Positions 49,114-57,809 of a stretch of 64,000 bases of DNA are shown here, piece by piece. Below the pieces are notes generated by a model. The model was not told the origin of the DNA and did not search any database. It worked only from the letters and a program-made list of their open reading frames with translations. A program made the position numbers and the translations under genes. Numbering within the stretch: position 1 is the stretch's first letter; the number at the start of each line of letters is the position of its first letter. The DNA comes from Streptomyces sp. NBRC 109706 (GTDB lineage Bacteria; Actinomycetota; Actinomycetes; Streptomycetales; Streptomycetaceae): positions 310,001 through 374,000 of the forward strand of contig NZ_BBOM01000009.1 in NCBI RefSeq assembly GCF_000974485.1, read 5' to 3'.

Positions 49114-50484
49114 TCAGTCGACGGGCGCGCCGCCACCGGATATTCGGTGGTGGCGCGCCTCCGCGCGGGCGGTGGCGAGCAGCAGCGCCAACAGGCCCAC
49201 CACCCCGCCCACGATCAGCGCGGTATGCGGCGAGAGGGTGCGCAGCCGGTCGGCGGAGACCGGATCGGCCACCCCGAAGCGGTCGACGGAGACCGCCAGC
49301 CGATCCCGGACATGGGCCCGCTCATGGGGACCGATGTACATCCGGCCCAGCTCCCGGCCCGTGCCCGCCTCGACGACCCCGTAGTTCCGCCCGGTGGGGC
49401 GGTCGTGCCAGCGCGCCTCGCGCTCCACCGTGGTCGACACGACCTCGGCGACCGCGCGTTCGCCGAAGAGCTCGTGGTAGGCCAACACCCCGCCACCCAT
49501 CGTGGTGATCAGCACCGCCCCGCCGACCAGCCCCGCGAGGAGGCCAGTGCCGGACCGCAGCAACCTCGACGCGGCGGCGCCGCCACCGGCGGCGGAGTAT
49601 CCCCAGGCCAGCAGCCCGAGGAAGGGCGCGGTGCAGATCAGGATCAGATACCAGCCCCGCGGCCACCAGAGCAGCACGCCGAACGCGACCAGCCAGGCGG
49701 CCAGGAAACCGGCCAGGGCCAGCGAGCGGGGCCGACGCAGCCGGCTGCCGCCGGGCGGCGGGCGGAGCGCGCCCAGCAGCGCGTCACACCGCTCGACGGC
49801 GGCCAGCGCCTCCGCCAACTCGGGCCCACGCCGGCGCAGTTCGCGCCCGCGCGCGGCCCGCTTGTGCCGCTCGTTCTCCGCCTTCGCCGCCGTGCGCAGG
49901 GCCAAGACGCCGCCCTCAAGCGTGCCCAGCAGCTCGCCCCGCGCCGCCTCGAACGCGCGCCGGAAGGCCAGCCAGTCGTCCAGCCGCCGCAGCTCGGCCC
50001 GGTGGGCCGCCCGCGCCGGGCCAGGCGGTATGCGCGGCCTCGCCTCCCGCGCCTCGCTCAGCTCCGCCGCCGTTCGTGGGCCCGCCGTCTCCAGGAGCCG
50101 CAGGGCCGCGAGCGCGGTGTCCCTGAGCCGATCGGCGGCCTCCGCCACCTCCAACAGCCCGCCACGGCCCGGCTCGCCATGGCGCCCGGCCAGCGTCCGC
50201 ATCCGGGCGGCCACCTCCTTGACCTGGGAGAGCCACAGGCCGGGGCCGGCATCGTGCGGCACCTCGGCGGTGGGCCAGCGCCGGGGCGACTCCAGGAGGG
50301 CCACCGCCGTGATCCAGCACAGGCCGGCCAGCGCCACCGCCCAGACCAGCGCCAACCACCAAACGACCCCCATTGTGACCGCGGCCCAGCCGCCGCCCAG
50401 GAACAGGAGCACCACCAGCGGCCCCCACGCCACGCCGCGCCGAGCGCGCGCCGGCGTGACCGCCGCATCCCGAAGACCTCTCAT
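49114..50484 (-). CDS. Multi-pass membrane protein with coiled-coil segment
   Basis: 456 residues. Two N-terminal helices (GPLVVLLFLGGGWAAVTMGV, LVWAVALAGLCWITAVALLE) come first. Then a long charged helical region follows (EVAEAADRLRDTALAALRLL, LAFRRAFEAARGELLGTLEG, KAENERHKRAARGRELRRRG). Four more hydrophobic segments come after it (SLALAGFLAAWLVAFGVLLW, YLILICTAPFLGLLAWGYSA, GLLAGLVGGAVLITTMGGGV, ALIVGGVVGLLALLLATARA). No family is recognised. ATG 50484 follows GGAGGGGGAG. The function is unknown. Confidence 0.75.
   Translation of the reverse strand: MRGLRDAAVTPARARRGVAWGPLVVLLFLGGGWAAVTMGVVWWLALVWAVALAGLCWITAVALLESPRRWPTAEVPHDAGPGLWLSQVKEVAARMRTLAGRHGEPGRGGLLEVAEAADRLRDTALAALRLLETAGPRTAAELSEAREARPRIPPGPARAAHRAELRRLDDWLAFRRAFEAARGELLGTLEGGVLALRTAAKAENERHKRAARGRELRRRGPELAEALAAVERCDALLGALRPPPGGSRLRRPRSLALAGFLAAWLVAFGVLLWWPRGWYLILICTAPFLGLLAWGYSAAGGGAAASRLLRSGTGLLAGLVGGAVLITTMGGGVLAYHELFGERAVAEVVSTTVEREARWHDRPTGRNYGVVEAGTGRELGRMYIGPHERAHVRDRLAVSVDRFGVADPVSADRLRTLSPHTALIVGGVVGLLALLLATARAEARHHRISGGGAPVD
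49124..49159. terminator. Terminator inside the 3' end of the convergent gene
   Basis: The arms 49124-49138 and 49145-49159 pair over 15 bases with one G-T wobble and a 6-base loop (GATATT). It ends the glycoside hydrolase transcript while coding for the tail of the membrane protein. Confidence 0.7.
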
Positions 50485-50604
50485 GGCTCCCCCTCCGCAC
50501 CGGGCCGACCGCCCTCCGGCCACCCCCAACCGACTGAACACACAGAGTAATCGGACCCACTGACAACGGGCCATGGGTCGACCGCCGAAGGCCCTGCGGG
50601 ACCG

Positions 50605-51303
50605 TCAGTCCACGATCAGCAGTGCCTCGGCACCGACCGGCCGGTAGCCGGCGGCCTGGAAGGTGCGCACGCTGCGGGCGTTCCCCGGCGGCTGCTGGGA
50701 CCACAACAGCTCGCCCGCCGGCACCAGTTGGCGGGCCGCCAGGGCCAACTCCCGGCCCCGGCCGCGCCCCCTGGCGGCCTCGTCCAGTTCGATCGCCACC
50801 TCCAGGCGGCCGGCCACGCCGGCTCCCAGCACCAGCACCCCGCCGTCCGGAGTCGTCCACACCCGCACCCGGTCGCGGAACCGTCGGGCCCGCACCACCC
50901 GGGGGTGGTCCGTGCCGCTGACCTCGGTGAGCTCCAACTCCGGTTCCCCGGGCAGCGCCGGGGCCACCGTCAGCAGATCCACACAGTTGACCCGGCGGCC
51001 CGTCCGGGCACCGAAGGCCGCCAGAAAGGCCGGCCCCAGCGGGGCCGCCAGCGGGTCGGGCGAGGCGGCGCGCAGCGTGGCCCGCACCCACTCCGGGTCC
51101 TGGTCGGTGAAGACGACGGCATGCGCGGTCATGCCCAGCACGCCGCTGTCCCGCGCGTTGGGCGGCGGGATCACCGTGACCCCGCCGTCGCCCGGCGGGA
51201 ACTCCCCCCGCGCGGCGGCCCGCAGCACCCGCGCCAACGCGCTGTCGCCCGCCGCCTCGCCCCCGCCCGGCTCCTCGTCCACCGGCGGCACCGCACCCTC
51301 CAT
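50605..51303 (-). CDS. GNAT-like protein
   Basis: 232 residues. The N-terminal part (LARVLRAAARGEFPPGDGGV, VTVIPPPNARDSGVLGMTAH) is a variable region seen in actinobacterial GNAT-like proteins. The C-terminal half has RLEVAIELDEAARGRGRGRE, a good acetyl-CoA loop (RGRGRG), then LAARQLVPAGELLWSQQPPG and NARSVRTFQAAGYRPVGAEA, resembling motif B. ATG 51303 follows GGAAGGGACG. Its substrate is unknown. It runs in the same direction as the membrane protein gene downstream but is separated by 120 bases. Confidence 0.78.
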   Translation of the reverse strand: MEGAVPPVDEEPGGGEAAGDSALARVLRAAARGEFPPGDGGVTVIPPPNARDSGVLGMTAHAVVFTDQDPEWVRATLRAASPDPLAAPLGPAFLAAFGARTGRRVNCVDLLTVAPALPGEPELELTEVSGTDHPRVVRARRFRDRVRVWTTPDGGVLVLGAGVAGRLEVAIELDEAARGRGRGRELALAARQLVPAGELLWSQQPPGNARSVRTFQAAGYRPVGAEALLIVD

Positions 51304-51376
51304 CGTCCGTCCCTTCCGCGCCTCTTGTCCCACGGTTCCCCGGCCCATGATCGCAACCCGGCCACGGCGCGGGAGG

Positions 51377-51946
51377 TCAGGGTTCGGTGGTGGAGACGGC
51401 GTAGACGCGGGGCCGTTCCTCCTTGGTGAGGTCGACGGTGATGGAGACCTCGGGCTCCTGGTCCGACTGGCGCACCACGGTGCCCGCGTAGACCCGGTCC
51501 TGGTCCTCGAAGGACCAACCGACCTGGTCCGCCTCCTCGTCCGAGATGGTCACCGTGCCCTCGGCGAGAGCGGCGCGGCTGGTGCCCAACGATTCGAGGA
51601 ATCCGCTGAGTTGACTCGGCGAGCAGCGGAACTCCACATACATGGTGCTGCGGTCCCAGGAGTTGGTCTCAAAATGCCCCACATAGGCCGAACCGCCCGG
51701 GATCGGGATGTCGTAGATGCGGCGCTGGACCTTGCTCGGCCATTCGTAGACCAGGGTCCGCGCGGAGGCGGAACGGGCCTTGTCCTCGCCGCTGTCCCGG
51801 CTCTGGTAGGCGGAGAGCACCATATAGCCGGCGGGGATGGCGATCAGCAGCAGCACCGTCAGCGCGACCAGCCAGCGGTGGCGCGGCCGGTGCGGCGGTC
51901 GTTGCGGCACCCCGGGGGAGGTGCTGGTGCCCAGGGTGCTGGTCAT
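51377..51946 (-). CDS. Single-pass membrane protein coupled to the ROK kinase
   Basis: 189 residues. The cytoplasmic N-terminus (about 25 residues) precedes one transmembrane helix (WLVALTVLLLIAIPAGYMVL). The rest is an extracytoplasmic beta-rich domain (YEWPSKVQRRIYDIPIPGGS, MYVEFRCSPSQLSGFLESLG, VTISDEEADQVGWSFEDQDR). No known family is visible. Its start overlaps the ROK kinase stop (ATGA), so translation is coupled and the two probably work in one process. A lone Cys in FRCSPSQ offers no clue to catalysis. Confidence 0.75.
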   Translation of the reverse strand: MTSTLGTSTSPGVPQRPPHRPRHRWLVALTVLLLIAIPAGYMVLSAYQSRDSGEDKARSASARTLVYEWPSKVQRRIYDIPIPGGSAYVGHFETNSWDRSTMYVEFRCSPSQLSGFLESLGTSRAALAEGTVTISDEEADQVGWSFEDQDRVYAGTVVRQSDQEPEVSITVDLTKEERPRVYAVSTTEP

Positions 51947-53091
51947 GCGTCACCGGCCCGTCCGCGCGGCGTCAACCGCAGCTCGAAGCCCGGGTGCTGG
52001 GCGCGCTCGGCCCGGCGCCGGTTGGCCCGGCGGAACCGGCGGGCCACCAGCCGGGCCAGATCGGCGGCGCCCACCATGCCGGCGTCGGCGCCGAGCGCCG
52101 CGCGCACGATCGTCGCCTCCGGGCGGTAACCCCGGCCGGTCAGCTGCCGTTTGAACGCCTCCCTGGCCGGGCCGATCAACAGCTCGTCCGCATCGCTGAC
52201 CCCACCGCCGACGACAAAGCGCGCCGGATCGAGCGCGGCTGCGAGGTTGGCGATGCCGACACCCAGCCAACGTCCGATGTCCTGGAGCAGTTCCACACAC
52301 ATCGCGTCGCCCTCGCGGGCCAGCTCGGTGATCAACGGGCCGGTGATGTCCCCGATCTGGCCCTCCACCCGGGCCAGGATGTGGTGCGCCACCGGCGAGT
52401 CGGCGGCGGCCAGCTCACGCGCCTCGCGCACCAGCGCGTTGCCCGAGCTGTACTGCTCCCAGCAGCCACGGTTGCCACAGGGACAGCGGTGCCCCTCGGG
52501 CACCACCTGCATGTGCCCGAACTCGCCGGCCACCCCGAACGCGCCCCGTTTGACCTTGCCCGACTCCAGTATCCCGCCGCCGATGCCGGTGCCCAGGGTG
52601 ATCATCACCAGATGGTCGGCACCCCGGCCGGCGCCGAAGCGCCACTCGCCCCAGGCGGCGGTGTTGGCGTCGTTGTCGACCATGATCGGAACGGCGAGAC
52701 GCGAGGCCAACGCCGCGCGCAGCGGCTCGTTGCGCCAGGCAAGATGGGGGGCGAAGAGCACGGTGGACCGGTCGGCGTCCACCCAGCCGGCCGCGCCGAT
52801 GCCCACCGCGTGCACATCGTGCCGGTCCGAGAGGTCGAGCACGAGTTCGGCGATGGTGTCCTCGACGACCTTGGGGCTCTTGGACTTCTCCGGCGTCTCG
52901 GTGCGCAGCCGCTCCAGGATGGTGCCGTCCGCGTCCACCACACCGGCCATCACCTTGGTGCCGCCGATGTCGATCCCCACGGTCGGCACCCGGGGCGCCG
53001 ACAGATGTGAGGAGCGCTCGCGGCTGGCGATGGCACGCAGCACGGAAGCCCGTGCCGTCTGGCGGTGCGCACGCTCACGGTAGGTACTCAT
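51943..53091 (-). CDS. ROK-family sugar kinase (glucokinase-like)
   Basis: 382 residues. VGIDIGGTKVMAGVVDADGT is the ATP phosphate-1 motif. VDNDANTAAWGEWRFGAGRG holds the catalytic Asp region. LGTGIGGGILESGKVKRGAF, then GEFGHMQVVPEGHRCPCGNR, GCWEQYSSG, form the ROK zinc motif with three clustered Cys and the His. An N-terminal tail of 35 residues (about RQTARASVLRAIASRERSSH) precedes the fold and is normal in streptomycete relatives. It phosphorylates glucose or a related hexose and may also affect carbon control. The start is ATG 53091. Confidence 0.9.
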   Translation of the reverse strand: MSTYRERAHRQTARASVLRAIASRERSSHLSAPRVPTVGIDIGGTKVMAGVVDADGTILERLRTETPEKSKSPKVVEDTIAELVLDLSDRHDVHAVGIGAAGWVDADRSTVLFAPHLAWRNEPLRAALASRLAVPIMVDNDANTAAWGEWRFGAGRGADHLVMITLGTGIGGGILESGKVKRGAFGVAGEFGHMQVVPEGHRCPCGNRGCWEQYSSGNALVREARELAAADSPVAHHILARVEGQIGDITGPLITELAREGDAMCVELLQDIGRWLGVGIANLAAALDPARFVVGGGVSDADELLIGPAREAFKRQLTGRGYRPEATIVRAALGADAGMVGAADLARLVARRFRRANRRRAERAQHPGFELRLTPRGRAGDA

Positions 53092-53372
53092 CGGCTCGAT
53101 TGTGCCCTACGCCGGCGGAGGGTGGCGGGCTGCCCACCGGCTGGCAGCGGACCGGCCAACGCCGGGCGGCGCCCCGGTGACCCGGGGCACAACGGGCGAC
53201 GACCGGCGGGGGAACGGCGTACGAAGCGCCGGGCGGCGGTGGGCGGGCGGCCCCGGCTGCCCCGCCCGGGTGACGGGGGGACCGCCCGATTGTCGCAGCC
53301 GCGCTCCGGGGATCATTGCGGTCAGCCCGCCCGGTGCGCCGAGCGGGCCGCCGGTCATCCAAGGAGGTCCGC

Positions 53373-54392
53373 TTGAAACGCCCGACCATGCGGGACATCG
53401 CCGACCGGGCGGGGGTCACCAAGGCCGCCGTGTCCTTCGCGCTCAACGGCCGCCCCGGGGTCTCGGAGTCCACCAGGGGCCGCATCCTGGCCATCGCCGA
53501 GGAGTTGGGCTGGCAGCCGAGCAGCGCGGCCAGGGCGCTCTCGGACGGCAGGGCCGGCGCGTTCGGTCTGGTCATCGACCGGCCCGCGCGCACGCTGGGC
53601 ATCGAACCGTTCTTCATGCAGCTGCTCTCCGGCATCCAGGCCGAACTCGCGCGGGACACCACGCCGTTGCTGCTCACCATGGCGGAGGACCAGGCGGCCG
53701 AGATCGAGTTGTACCGCTCCTGGTGGGCGCGGCGCGCGGTGGACGGGGTGTTCCTGGTCGACCTGCAGCTGTCCGACGCCAGGGTCGCGGTGCTGGAGGA
53801 GCTGGGCATGCCGGCGGTGGTGATCGGCGGACCGCTGGGCACCGGCCGGCTGCCGGCGGTCTGGAGCGACGACGCGGCGGCGGTCGATGTCGCCGTGCGG
53901 CATCTGGCGGGTCTCGGACACCGACGGCTGGCCCGGGTGTCGGGCCCCGCCCGGCTGCGCCACACCTCGGTCCGGGCGGTGGCGTTCGACCGGATGACCG
54001 CCGAACTGGGCCTGGCCGGGCGCACGTTGGAGGCGGACTACAGCGGCGAGGGGGGCGCGGCCGCCACCCGGGAGCTGCTCTCGGGCCCTTCGCGGCCGAC
54101 GGCGATCCTCTACGACAACGATGTGATGGCCCTCTCCGGCGTGACGGCGGCGCAGGGCCTCGGCCTCCGGGTGCCGGCCGATGTGTCCGTGGTGGCCTGG
54201 GACGACTCCGCGCTCTGCGAGCTGGTCGACCCGCCGCTGACCGCGCTCAGCCGGGACATCGGGGCCTACGGGGCGCGGGCGGCGCGGCGACTGCGCGCAG
54301 CGGCGGGCGGACAGCGGCCGGGCGACCTCCAGGACACGGCGCCCTCGCTCACCCTGCGCGGCTCGACCGGACCACCGCCGAGCGAGGACTGA
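53373..54392 (+). CDS. LacI family transcriptional regulator
   Basis: 339 residues. The HTH (PTMRDIADRAGVTKAAVSFA, LNGRPGVSESTRGRILAIAE) is followed by the hinge (ELGWQPSSAARALSDGRAGA) and a sugar-binding-protein-like core (GVFLVDLQLSDARVAVLEEL, LYDNDVMALSGVTAAQGLGL, DVSVVAWDDSALCELVDPPL). The TTG start at 53373 is fixed by AAGGAGG five bases upstream. It is divergent from the ROK kinase, so it may regulate sugar use in that direction. The ligand is unknown. Confidence 0.92.
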   Translation: MKRPTMRDIADRAGVTKAAVSFALNGRPGVSESTRGRILAIAEELGWQPSSAARALSDGRAGAFGLVIDRPARTLGIEPFFMQLLSGIQAELARDTTPLLLTMAEDQAAEIELYRSWWARRAVDGVFLVDLQLSDARVAVLEELGMPAVVIGGPLGTGRLPAVWSDDAAAVDVAVRHLAGLGHRRLARVSGPARLRHTSVRAVAFDRMTAELGLAGRTLEADYSGEGGAAATRELLSGPSRPTAILYDNDVMALSGVTAAQGLGLRVPADVSVVAWDDSALCELVDPPLTALSRDIGAYGARAARRLRAAAGGQRPGDLQDTAPSLTLRGSTGPPPSED

Positions 54393-54455
54393 ACGAGCCA
54401 CGCGGTTCACACGTTCGGGTGAGTTCCCCGGCCCCGAACGGCGCCGGTGAGAGGT

Positions 54456-54493
54456 GCGGCGCCGGGACCGGTGGGGGACGGTCCCGGCGCCGC
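54456..54493. terminator. Perfect 15-bp hairpin between convergent genes
   Basis: The arms 54456-54470 and 54479-54493 pair perfectly over 15 GC-rich bases with an 8-base loop. It lies between the LacI gene and the RNase gene. Confidence 0.8.
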
Positions 54494-54518
54494 CGTGGGG
54501 GGACAGCGGTTCGGGGGA

Positions 54519-54962
54519 TCAGCAGCCGTAGTCGATCAGGTCGAACGAGGCGTAGTGATCGGCGGTGTAGTAGTCCTCCCGTGGGGAGTCGCCGGTGACG
54601 ATCCGCCGCGCGCCGCGGTCGCCGCTGCCGGGAGTCTCCACGGTGTACTCGTGGTAGTAGCCGGTGGGTTGGCCGGGCAGCAGGCCCTCACGGTTGTAGA
54701 AGGTGCCGCCGTCCTGCGGATAGGGGAACGGGCCGCCCCGCTCGATCAGGTCGAGCGTGTCGTACGCCTGGGCGGGCAGGGCGCCGTAGCAGATGTCGCC
54801 GAAGGCCAGCGGAGCGAAGGCCGTCGTGGCGTGGCCGGGGGTCGGGGCAGGAGTGGGGGGTGCCGCCGTTGCCGTGGCCTGGCCGCCCACCAACAGGGTG
54901 GCGAGCAGCGCGCCGAGGGCGCCGGCGCGTGCGCCCCTGGCGGTCCTGGATACGCGATTCAT
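54519..54962 (-). CDS. Secreted guanyl-specific ribonuclease (RNase Sa-like)
   Basis: 147 residues. A signal peptide (GARAGALGALLATLLVGGQA) is followed by a short linker and a mature part closely like RNase Sa: DICYGALPAQAYDTLDLIER, GPFPYPQDGGTFYNREGLLP, GYYHEYTVETPG (catalytic Glu), RGARRIVTGD (Arg), and EDYYTADHYASFDLIDYGC (catalytic His). The Cys pair flanking the domain can form the conserved disulfide. It cuts RNA after guanine outside the cell. No barstar-like inhibitor gene adjoins. ATG 54962 or 54968 may be used. Confidence 0.9.
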   Translation of the reverse strand: MNRVSRTARGARAGALGALLATLLVGGQATATAAPPTPAPTPGHATTAFAPLAFGDICYGALPAQAYDTLDLIERGGPFPYPQDGGTFYNREGLLPGQPTGYYHEYTVETPGSGDRGARRIVTGDSPREDYYTADHYASFDLIDYGC

Positions 54963-55090
54963 GCCCATGCCAACCAGTGTGACGCGCGTAGCGTGACCCG
55001 CGTCAACCACGCATCCCGGATATTTCCCAGGAATTCACATGACCACGACGCCGCGCCCACCTCGCGGTCGCGAAAGCGGGCGCCGAACTC

Positions 55091-56257
55091 TCAGCCCTCG
55101 ACCGGGTGTTGACGCTCCCGCAGCCGCCGCAGTCCGGTTTCGGTGAGGGTGCCGTGCAGCCGCAGCCTGGCCACCCCGCCGTCCGGGTGGACATCGAGCC
55201 TGGCATGGGTCGCCGGGGGAACGTCGTCGGGCAGCACAAAACGGTGCACGGTGTCGGGGAGCAGCCGGGTGCGGGGCAGCACCGGACGCCAGGTCTCGGC
55301 CGGCGCGGTGGCCGCCTCCTCCGACGGGCCGTCCCAGAGGGAGAGTTCGGCCCAGCCGGGTGCGTTGCCCCGGTAGCAGCCGGTGTCGATCTCGACGGCC
55401 CGCACCACGCCCTGTTCGGCGAGCCGGTAGCGCAGCCAGTCGTGGCCCTTGTCCCGGCGGCGGGCGGTCTCCCAGCCCTCGTCCATGGTGCGCGGCCGGC
55501 CCGGATAGACGGTGTGGGTCGGGGGCGAGTAGAAGGAGTTGGAGGCGTCCTCCACCAGTCCGCCATGGGTGAGCGCCGCCAGGTCGAACGTGCCCAGGGC
55601 AGTCAGCCAGTCCGGGTCGGCCAACGGCACGCCGTGCGCCCGCAGCCGGGCGATGCCGCCGTCCGGGTACTGGCTCAGCCGCAGATGGGTGAACGGGGCG
55701 CCGGCGGCGGGCGCCAGCGGGAAGGCGTGCGCCGCGTGGCCGCCGATCTCGGTGCGCGGCACCAGCTCCGTCCAGCGGGTCTCGGGCCCGAACAGCTCCT
55801 CCGGGCCCGGGGTGCCGGGCCTGGTGGTGGCCTCGACGCGCACCGCGTTCGGGTGGTTGCCCCGGAAGTGCGCGGTGTCGACGACGAGGCCGTGCAGCCG
55901 TCCCGGGACGCCGAGCCGGATCAGCGCCCAGTCGTACTCGTCGGCCGACGGGTGCGGATGCTCGCCGTGGCGGCCGCGCCGCCTGCGGGTCTCCCAACCG
56001 TCCATCACCTTGCCCTTGTTGCCGAAGGCGGCGGGGTCGAAGACGGCGCGGCCGGGGGCGAGCAGGTTCTCCCGTTCGGCGAAGAACTCGTCGTTGGCGG
56101 CCGTCACACAGCCGCCGACGGCGCGCACGGCGAGATCGGGCAGCCGGGTGAAGGGCAGGTCCTCCGGGGCGGCGGCGCGGTAGTCGGCGTAGGGGTCGCC
56201 GCCGCCGTAGGGGGCCGCGTGGCCGGGGAAAACCGTGCTGGTCCCATCCGTTGTCAC
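55091..56257 (-). CDS. alc: Allantoicase
   Basis: 388 residues made of two repeated beta-sandwich halves. The first has ANDEFFAERENLLAPGRAVF and GKVMDGWETRRRR, then GVPGRLHGLVVDTAHFRGNH. The second repeats this as DASNSFYSPPTHTVYPG, TMDEGWETARRRDKGHDW and VVRAVEIDTGCYRGNAPGWA. This duplication is diagnostic. The enzyme splits allantoate to ureidoglycolate and urea. GTG 56257 overlaps the allantoinase stop (GTGA), so the two are translationally coupled and probably share AllR control. Confidence 0.94.
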   Translation of the reverse strand: MTTDGTSTVFPGHAAPYGGGDPYADYRAAAPEDLPFTRLPDLAVRAVGGCVTAANDEFFAERENLLAPGRAVFDPAAFGNKGKVMDGWETRRRRGRHGEHPHPSADEYDWALIRLGVPGRLHGLVVDTAHFRGNHPNAVRVEATTRPGTPGPEELFGPETRWTELVPRTEIGGHAAHAFPLAPAAGAPFTHLRLSQYPDGGIARLRAHGVPLADPDWLTALGTFDLAALTHGGLVEDASNSFYSPPTHTVYPGRPRTMDEGWETARRRDKGHDWLRYRLAEQGVVRAVEIDTGCYRGNAPGWAELSLWDGPSEEAATAPAETWRPVLPRTRLLPDTVHRFVLPDDVPPATHARLDVHPDGGVARLRLHGTLTETGLRRLRERQHPVEG

Positions 56258-57666
56258 GTGACAGTCCTCTCGATCAACCGGCCGGTCGGTTCGGGGGCCG
56301 GACGCGCCCCGCCCGGACCGGGCCCGTCCATGGTGGCCGCCCCGGAAGTTCCCGAGGTTTCCAGGATGGGTCGCCCGCGCAGCCAGGTGGCGCGCACCAC
56401 GCCCTTGAGGGTGCGGCCGGCGTAGGCCGTCACCGGGTTGCGGTGGTGCAGCGCGGCCGGGTCGACCGTGAAGCCGGCCTCCGGGTCCAGCACCGCGATA
56501 TCGGCGTCCCGGCCCGGCTCGATCGCGCCCTTGTGGCGCAGGCCGGCCAGCCGGGCGGGGGCGGTGGACATCCAGCGGGCGACATCGTCGAGTTGGTGGC
56601 CCCGGGCCTCGGCGGCGGTCCAGATGGCGGGCAGGCCCAGTTGCAGTGAGGAGATCCCGCCCCAGGCGGCGCCGAAGTCCGGCACCTTGAGGTCCGCCGT
56701 GCACGGTGAATGGTCGGAGACCACACAGTCGAGGGTGCCGTCGGCGAGCGCGGCCCATAGCGCGTCCTGGTTGGCGGCCTCCCTGATCGGCGGGCAGCAT
56801 TTGAACTCGGTTGCGCCGTCCGGGACTTCCTCGGCGGTCAGGGTGAGGAAGTGCGGGCAGGTCTCGGCGGTGACGGCGATCCCCGCGGCCTTGGCCTCGG
56901 CGATCAGCGGCAGCGCGGAGGCGGCCGAGAGGTGTAGTACATGAACCCGGGCGCCGATTCGGGCGGCCAGGGTGATCAGTCGTTCGATCGCCGCGTGTTC
57001 GGCCTCGGCCGGCCGGGTGGCCAGGAAGTCGGCATAGCGCCGGCTGCCCTCGGGCGCTTCGGTGAGCCTCTCGGGGTCCTCGGCGTGCACGATCAGCAGC
57101 CCGTCGAAGGCGGCCACCTCGGTCAGCGCCCCGGCCAGCCCCTCGGGGTCGAGCGCGGGGAACTCCTCGACGCCCGAGGGCGAGAGAAAGCTCTTGAAGC
57201 CGAAGACGCCGGCCTGGTGCAGGGGCCGCAACCGCCCCGCGTTCCCCGGCACCGCGCCGCCCCAGAAGCCGACGTCCACCCAGGTCCGGCCCCGGGCGGC
57301 GGCCTGTTTGACGGCCAGTGCCTCGGGACTGACGGTGGGCGGCACACTGTTGAGGGGCATGTCGAGCAGGGTGGTGACGCCGCCGGCCGCCGCCGCCCTG
57401 GTCGCGGAGGCGAAGCCCTCCCAGGCGGCACGGCCCGGGTCGTTGATATGCACATGGGTGTCGACCAGCCCGGGCAGCAGCGCGGCGTCGCCGTAGTCGA
57501 CGAGTCGGGCGCCCTCGGGGGGCGGGGCGTCGTGCGGCAGCACCGCCTCGATCCGCTCGCCGGCGATCGCGACGGCGGCCGGACGGGTGCCGGTGGGGGT
57601 GACCACCCGGCGGGAGCGCAGCAGCACCTCGATCGGCCGCGCGGGAACTGCGTCTGCCTCGGACAA
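56254..57666 (-). CDS. allB: Allantoinase
   Basis: 470 residues of the cyclic amidohydrolase family. LVDTHVHINDPGRAAWEGFA carries the HxH metal pair. GVFGFKSFLSPSG has the Lys that becomes carboxylated, and LHLSAASALPLIAEAKAAGI, then TAETCPHFL with the next His, follow. CVVSDHSPC holds the metal Asp. It opens allantoin to allantoate. The TTG at 57666 is chosen because GAGGAG sits just upstream. Longer starts have no ribosome site. It begins the alc operon and is divergent from the IclR gene. Confidence 0.94.
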   Translation of the reverse strand: MSEADAVPARPIEVLLRSRRVVTPTGTRPAAVAIAGERIEAVLPHDAPPPEGARLVDYGDAALLPGLVDTHVHINDPGRAAWEGFASATRAAAAGGVTTLLDMPLNSVPPTVSPEALAVKQAAARGRTWVDVGFWGGAVPGNAGRLRPLHQAGVFGFKSFLSPSGVEEFPALDPEGLAGALTEVAAFDGLLIVHAEDPERLTEAPEGSRRYADFLATRPAEAEHAAIERLITLAARIGARVHVLHLSAASALPLIAEAKAAGIAVTAETCPHFLTLTAEEVPDGATEFKCCPPIREAANQDALWAALADGTLDCVVSDHSPCTADLKVPDFGAAWGGISSLQLGLPAIWTAAEARGHQLDDVARWMSTAPARLAGLRHKGAIEPGRDADIAVLDPEAGFTVDPAALHHRNPVTAYAGRTLKGVVRATWLRGRPILETSGTSGAATMDGPGPGGARPAPEPTGRLIERTVT

Positions 57667-57699
57667 CCGGCCACTCCTCAGCGGTCGCTGACGACGTCG

Positions 57700-57718
57700 C
57701 TTCAACGTTTTGTTGAAG
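57700..57718. promoter_or_regulatory. Likely AllR operator
   Basis: CTTCAAC (57700-57706) and GTTGAAG (57712-57718) are a perfect 7-base inverted repeat with a GTTTT spacer. The site lies 34 bases before the allantoinase start and 92 bases before the divergent IclR gene. Confidence 0.7.
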
Positions 57719-57809
57719 TCGGTCAGGGTTCGATGTTCGACGGACCGGGGCGGCCCGTCAAGGGCCGGTAGGCTCTGGGGGACCGCTACCACCGAATGAG
57801 GAACGCGAC

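Noticed and set aside
48004..50550. Open frame of 848 codons on the plus strand
   Set aside because: It covers the second hydrolase and the convergent membrane gene out of frame. Both of those have clear evidence.
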